Of a stretch of DNA of 32,408 nt, positions 32,333 through 32,408 are shown in pieces; within the stretch, counting starts at the first letter, position 1; each line of letters opens with the position of its first letter. The stretch comes from Clostridium tetanomorphum (GTDB lineage Bacteria; Bacillota; Clostridia; Clostridiales; Clostridiaceae): NCBI RefSeq assembly GCF_017873215.1, contig NZ_JAGGKA010000032.1, positions 1 to 32,408 of the forward strand, written 5' to 3'. The translations under genes and the position numbers were made by a program. Under the pieces are notes generated by a model. That model ran no database searches. It worked only from the letters and a program-made list of their open reading frames with translations, and had not been told where the DNA came from.

Positions 32333-32408
32333 TTATTTTAGGTCTATATGGATTCTTCTGTATTGACCTTCGTTCTTATATTCCTTACTAACTTTAAGCA
32401 CCTCAAAG
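32333..32408 (-). CDS. C-terminal end of a gene running off the right edge
   Basis: An open frame from the window edge to a stop at 32333 encodes about 25 residues (FEVLKVSKEYKNEGQYRRIH, then IDLK). It may be the tail of a gene further right. There is too little sequence to assign a function, and the frame could be chance. Confidence 0.3.
   Translation of the reverse strand, partial: FEVLKVSKEYKNEGQYRRIHIDLK

Larger units (their letters stand above)
22576..32408. mobile_element. Left end of an integrated, partly decayed phage-type element
   Basis: The element starts at a tRNA-Thr 3' fragment and continues past the right edge of the window. Support: the integrase-like tail next to the att site, an HNH nuclease, a terminase small subunit, late-regulator sigma-like proteins, an antirepressor remnant, tiny phage-type ORFs and almost uniform minus-strand gene order. 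No head, tail, portal or large terminase gene is seen in this part, so it is either a deleted prophage or a satellite. Several frameshifts show decay. Confidence 0.75.

Noticed and set aside
22576-32408. A CRISPR array or Cas genes in the accessory region
   Set aside because: No regularly spaced identical repeats are present. The repeats seen are isolated pairs with irregular spacing, and no Cas-like protein was found.

Overview
The window is strongly AT-rich DNA with AGGAGG-type ribosome binding sites, frequent TTG/GTG starts and gene families typical of Clostridium and close relatives. No species can be named from the sequence alone. It has two parts that meet at about position 22,576.

Positions 1-22,555 are ordinary chromosome. 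From left to right they hold: a hybrid-cluster-associated DUF1858 redox protein; purA with a COG2509-type flavoprotein upstream in the same operon; a pgsA-like CDP-alcohol phosphatidyltransferase; a DUF3006 protein; a PheB-type ACT regulator; a dicarboxylate/amino-acid:cation symporter; and a secreted L,D-transpeptidase. Next comes a minus-strand chemosensory operon read cheA - cheW - mcp - cheB - hybrid histidine kinase - CheY-like regulator. It has no cheR, its receptor carries a long HAMP array, and its hybrid kinase is broken by a frameshift that looks like a repeat-mediated deletion. The chromosomal part ends with two divergent arginine operons, argBD (minus) and argCJ (plus). They share a short promoter region in which two TTGAAT-17-TATAAT promoters are overlapped by three ARG-box-like sequences, so ArgR control is very likely.

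Positions 22,576-32,408 are the left end of an integrated, partly decayed phage-type element. It starts with the 3' part of a tRNA-Thr(CGT) gene including CCA, followed by what looks like the tail of an integrase. The intact tRNA should lie to the right of the window. Almost all its genes run on the minus strand. They are, from right to left: a small coupled ORF and a SprT-like metallopeptidase; a frameshifted BRO-N antirepressor remnant; a protein with a C-terminal J domain; two tiny overlapping phage ORFs; a coiled-coil protein; an IS6-like transposase scrap; an HNH nuclease; a shortened terminase small subunit between two cos-like GC-rich segments; three sigma-factor-like proteins in tandem; a DUF3800 protein with a possible BECR-fold nuclease partner; and a two-TM membrane protein whose natural start codon reads ATA. 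No capsid, portal, tail or large terminase gene is visible, so the element is either a deleted prophage or a phage satellite.

The most interesting new-looking locus is on the plus strand at 28,314-28,600. A promoter drives a 24-residue hydrophobic peptide whose start codon lies inside a 15-nt segment perfectly complementary to a segment about 135 nt downstream in the same transcript, followed by a perfect 17-bp hairpin. This is the layout of a type I toxin mRNA with 5'-3' self-sequestration. A second plus-strand candidate is a short RNA at about 24,076-24,155, with a consensus-like promoter, a palindromic operator candidate and a strong terminator.
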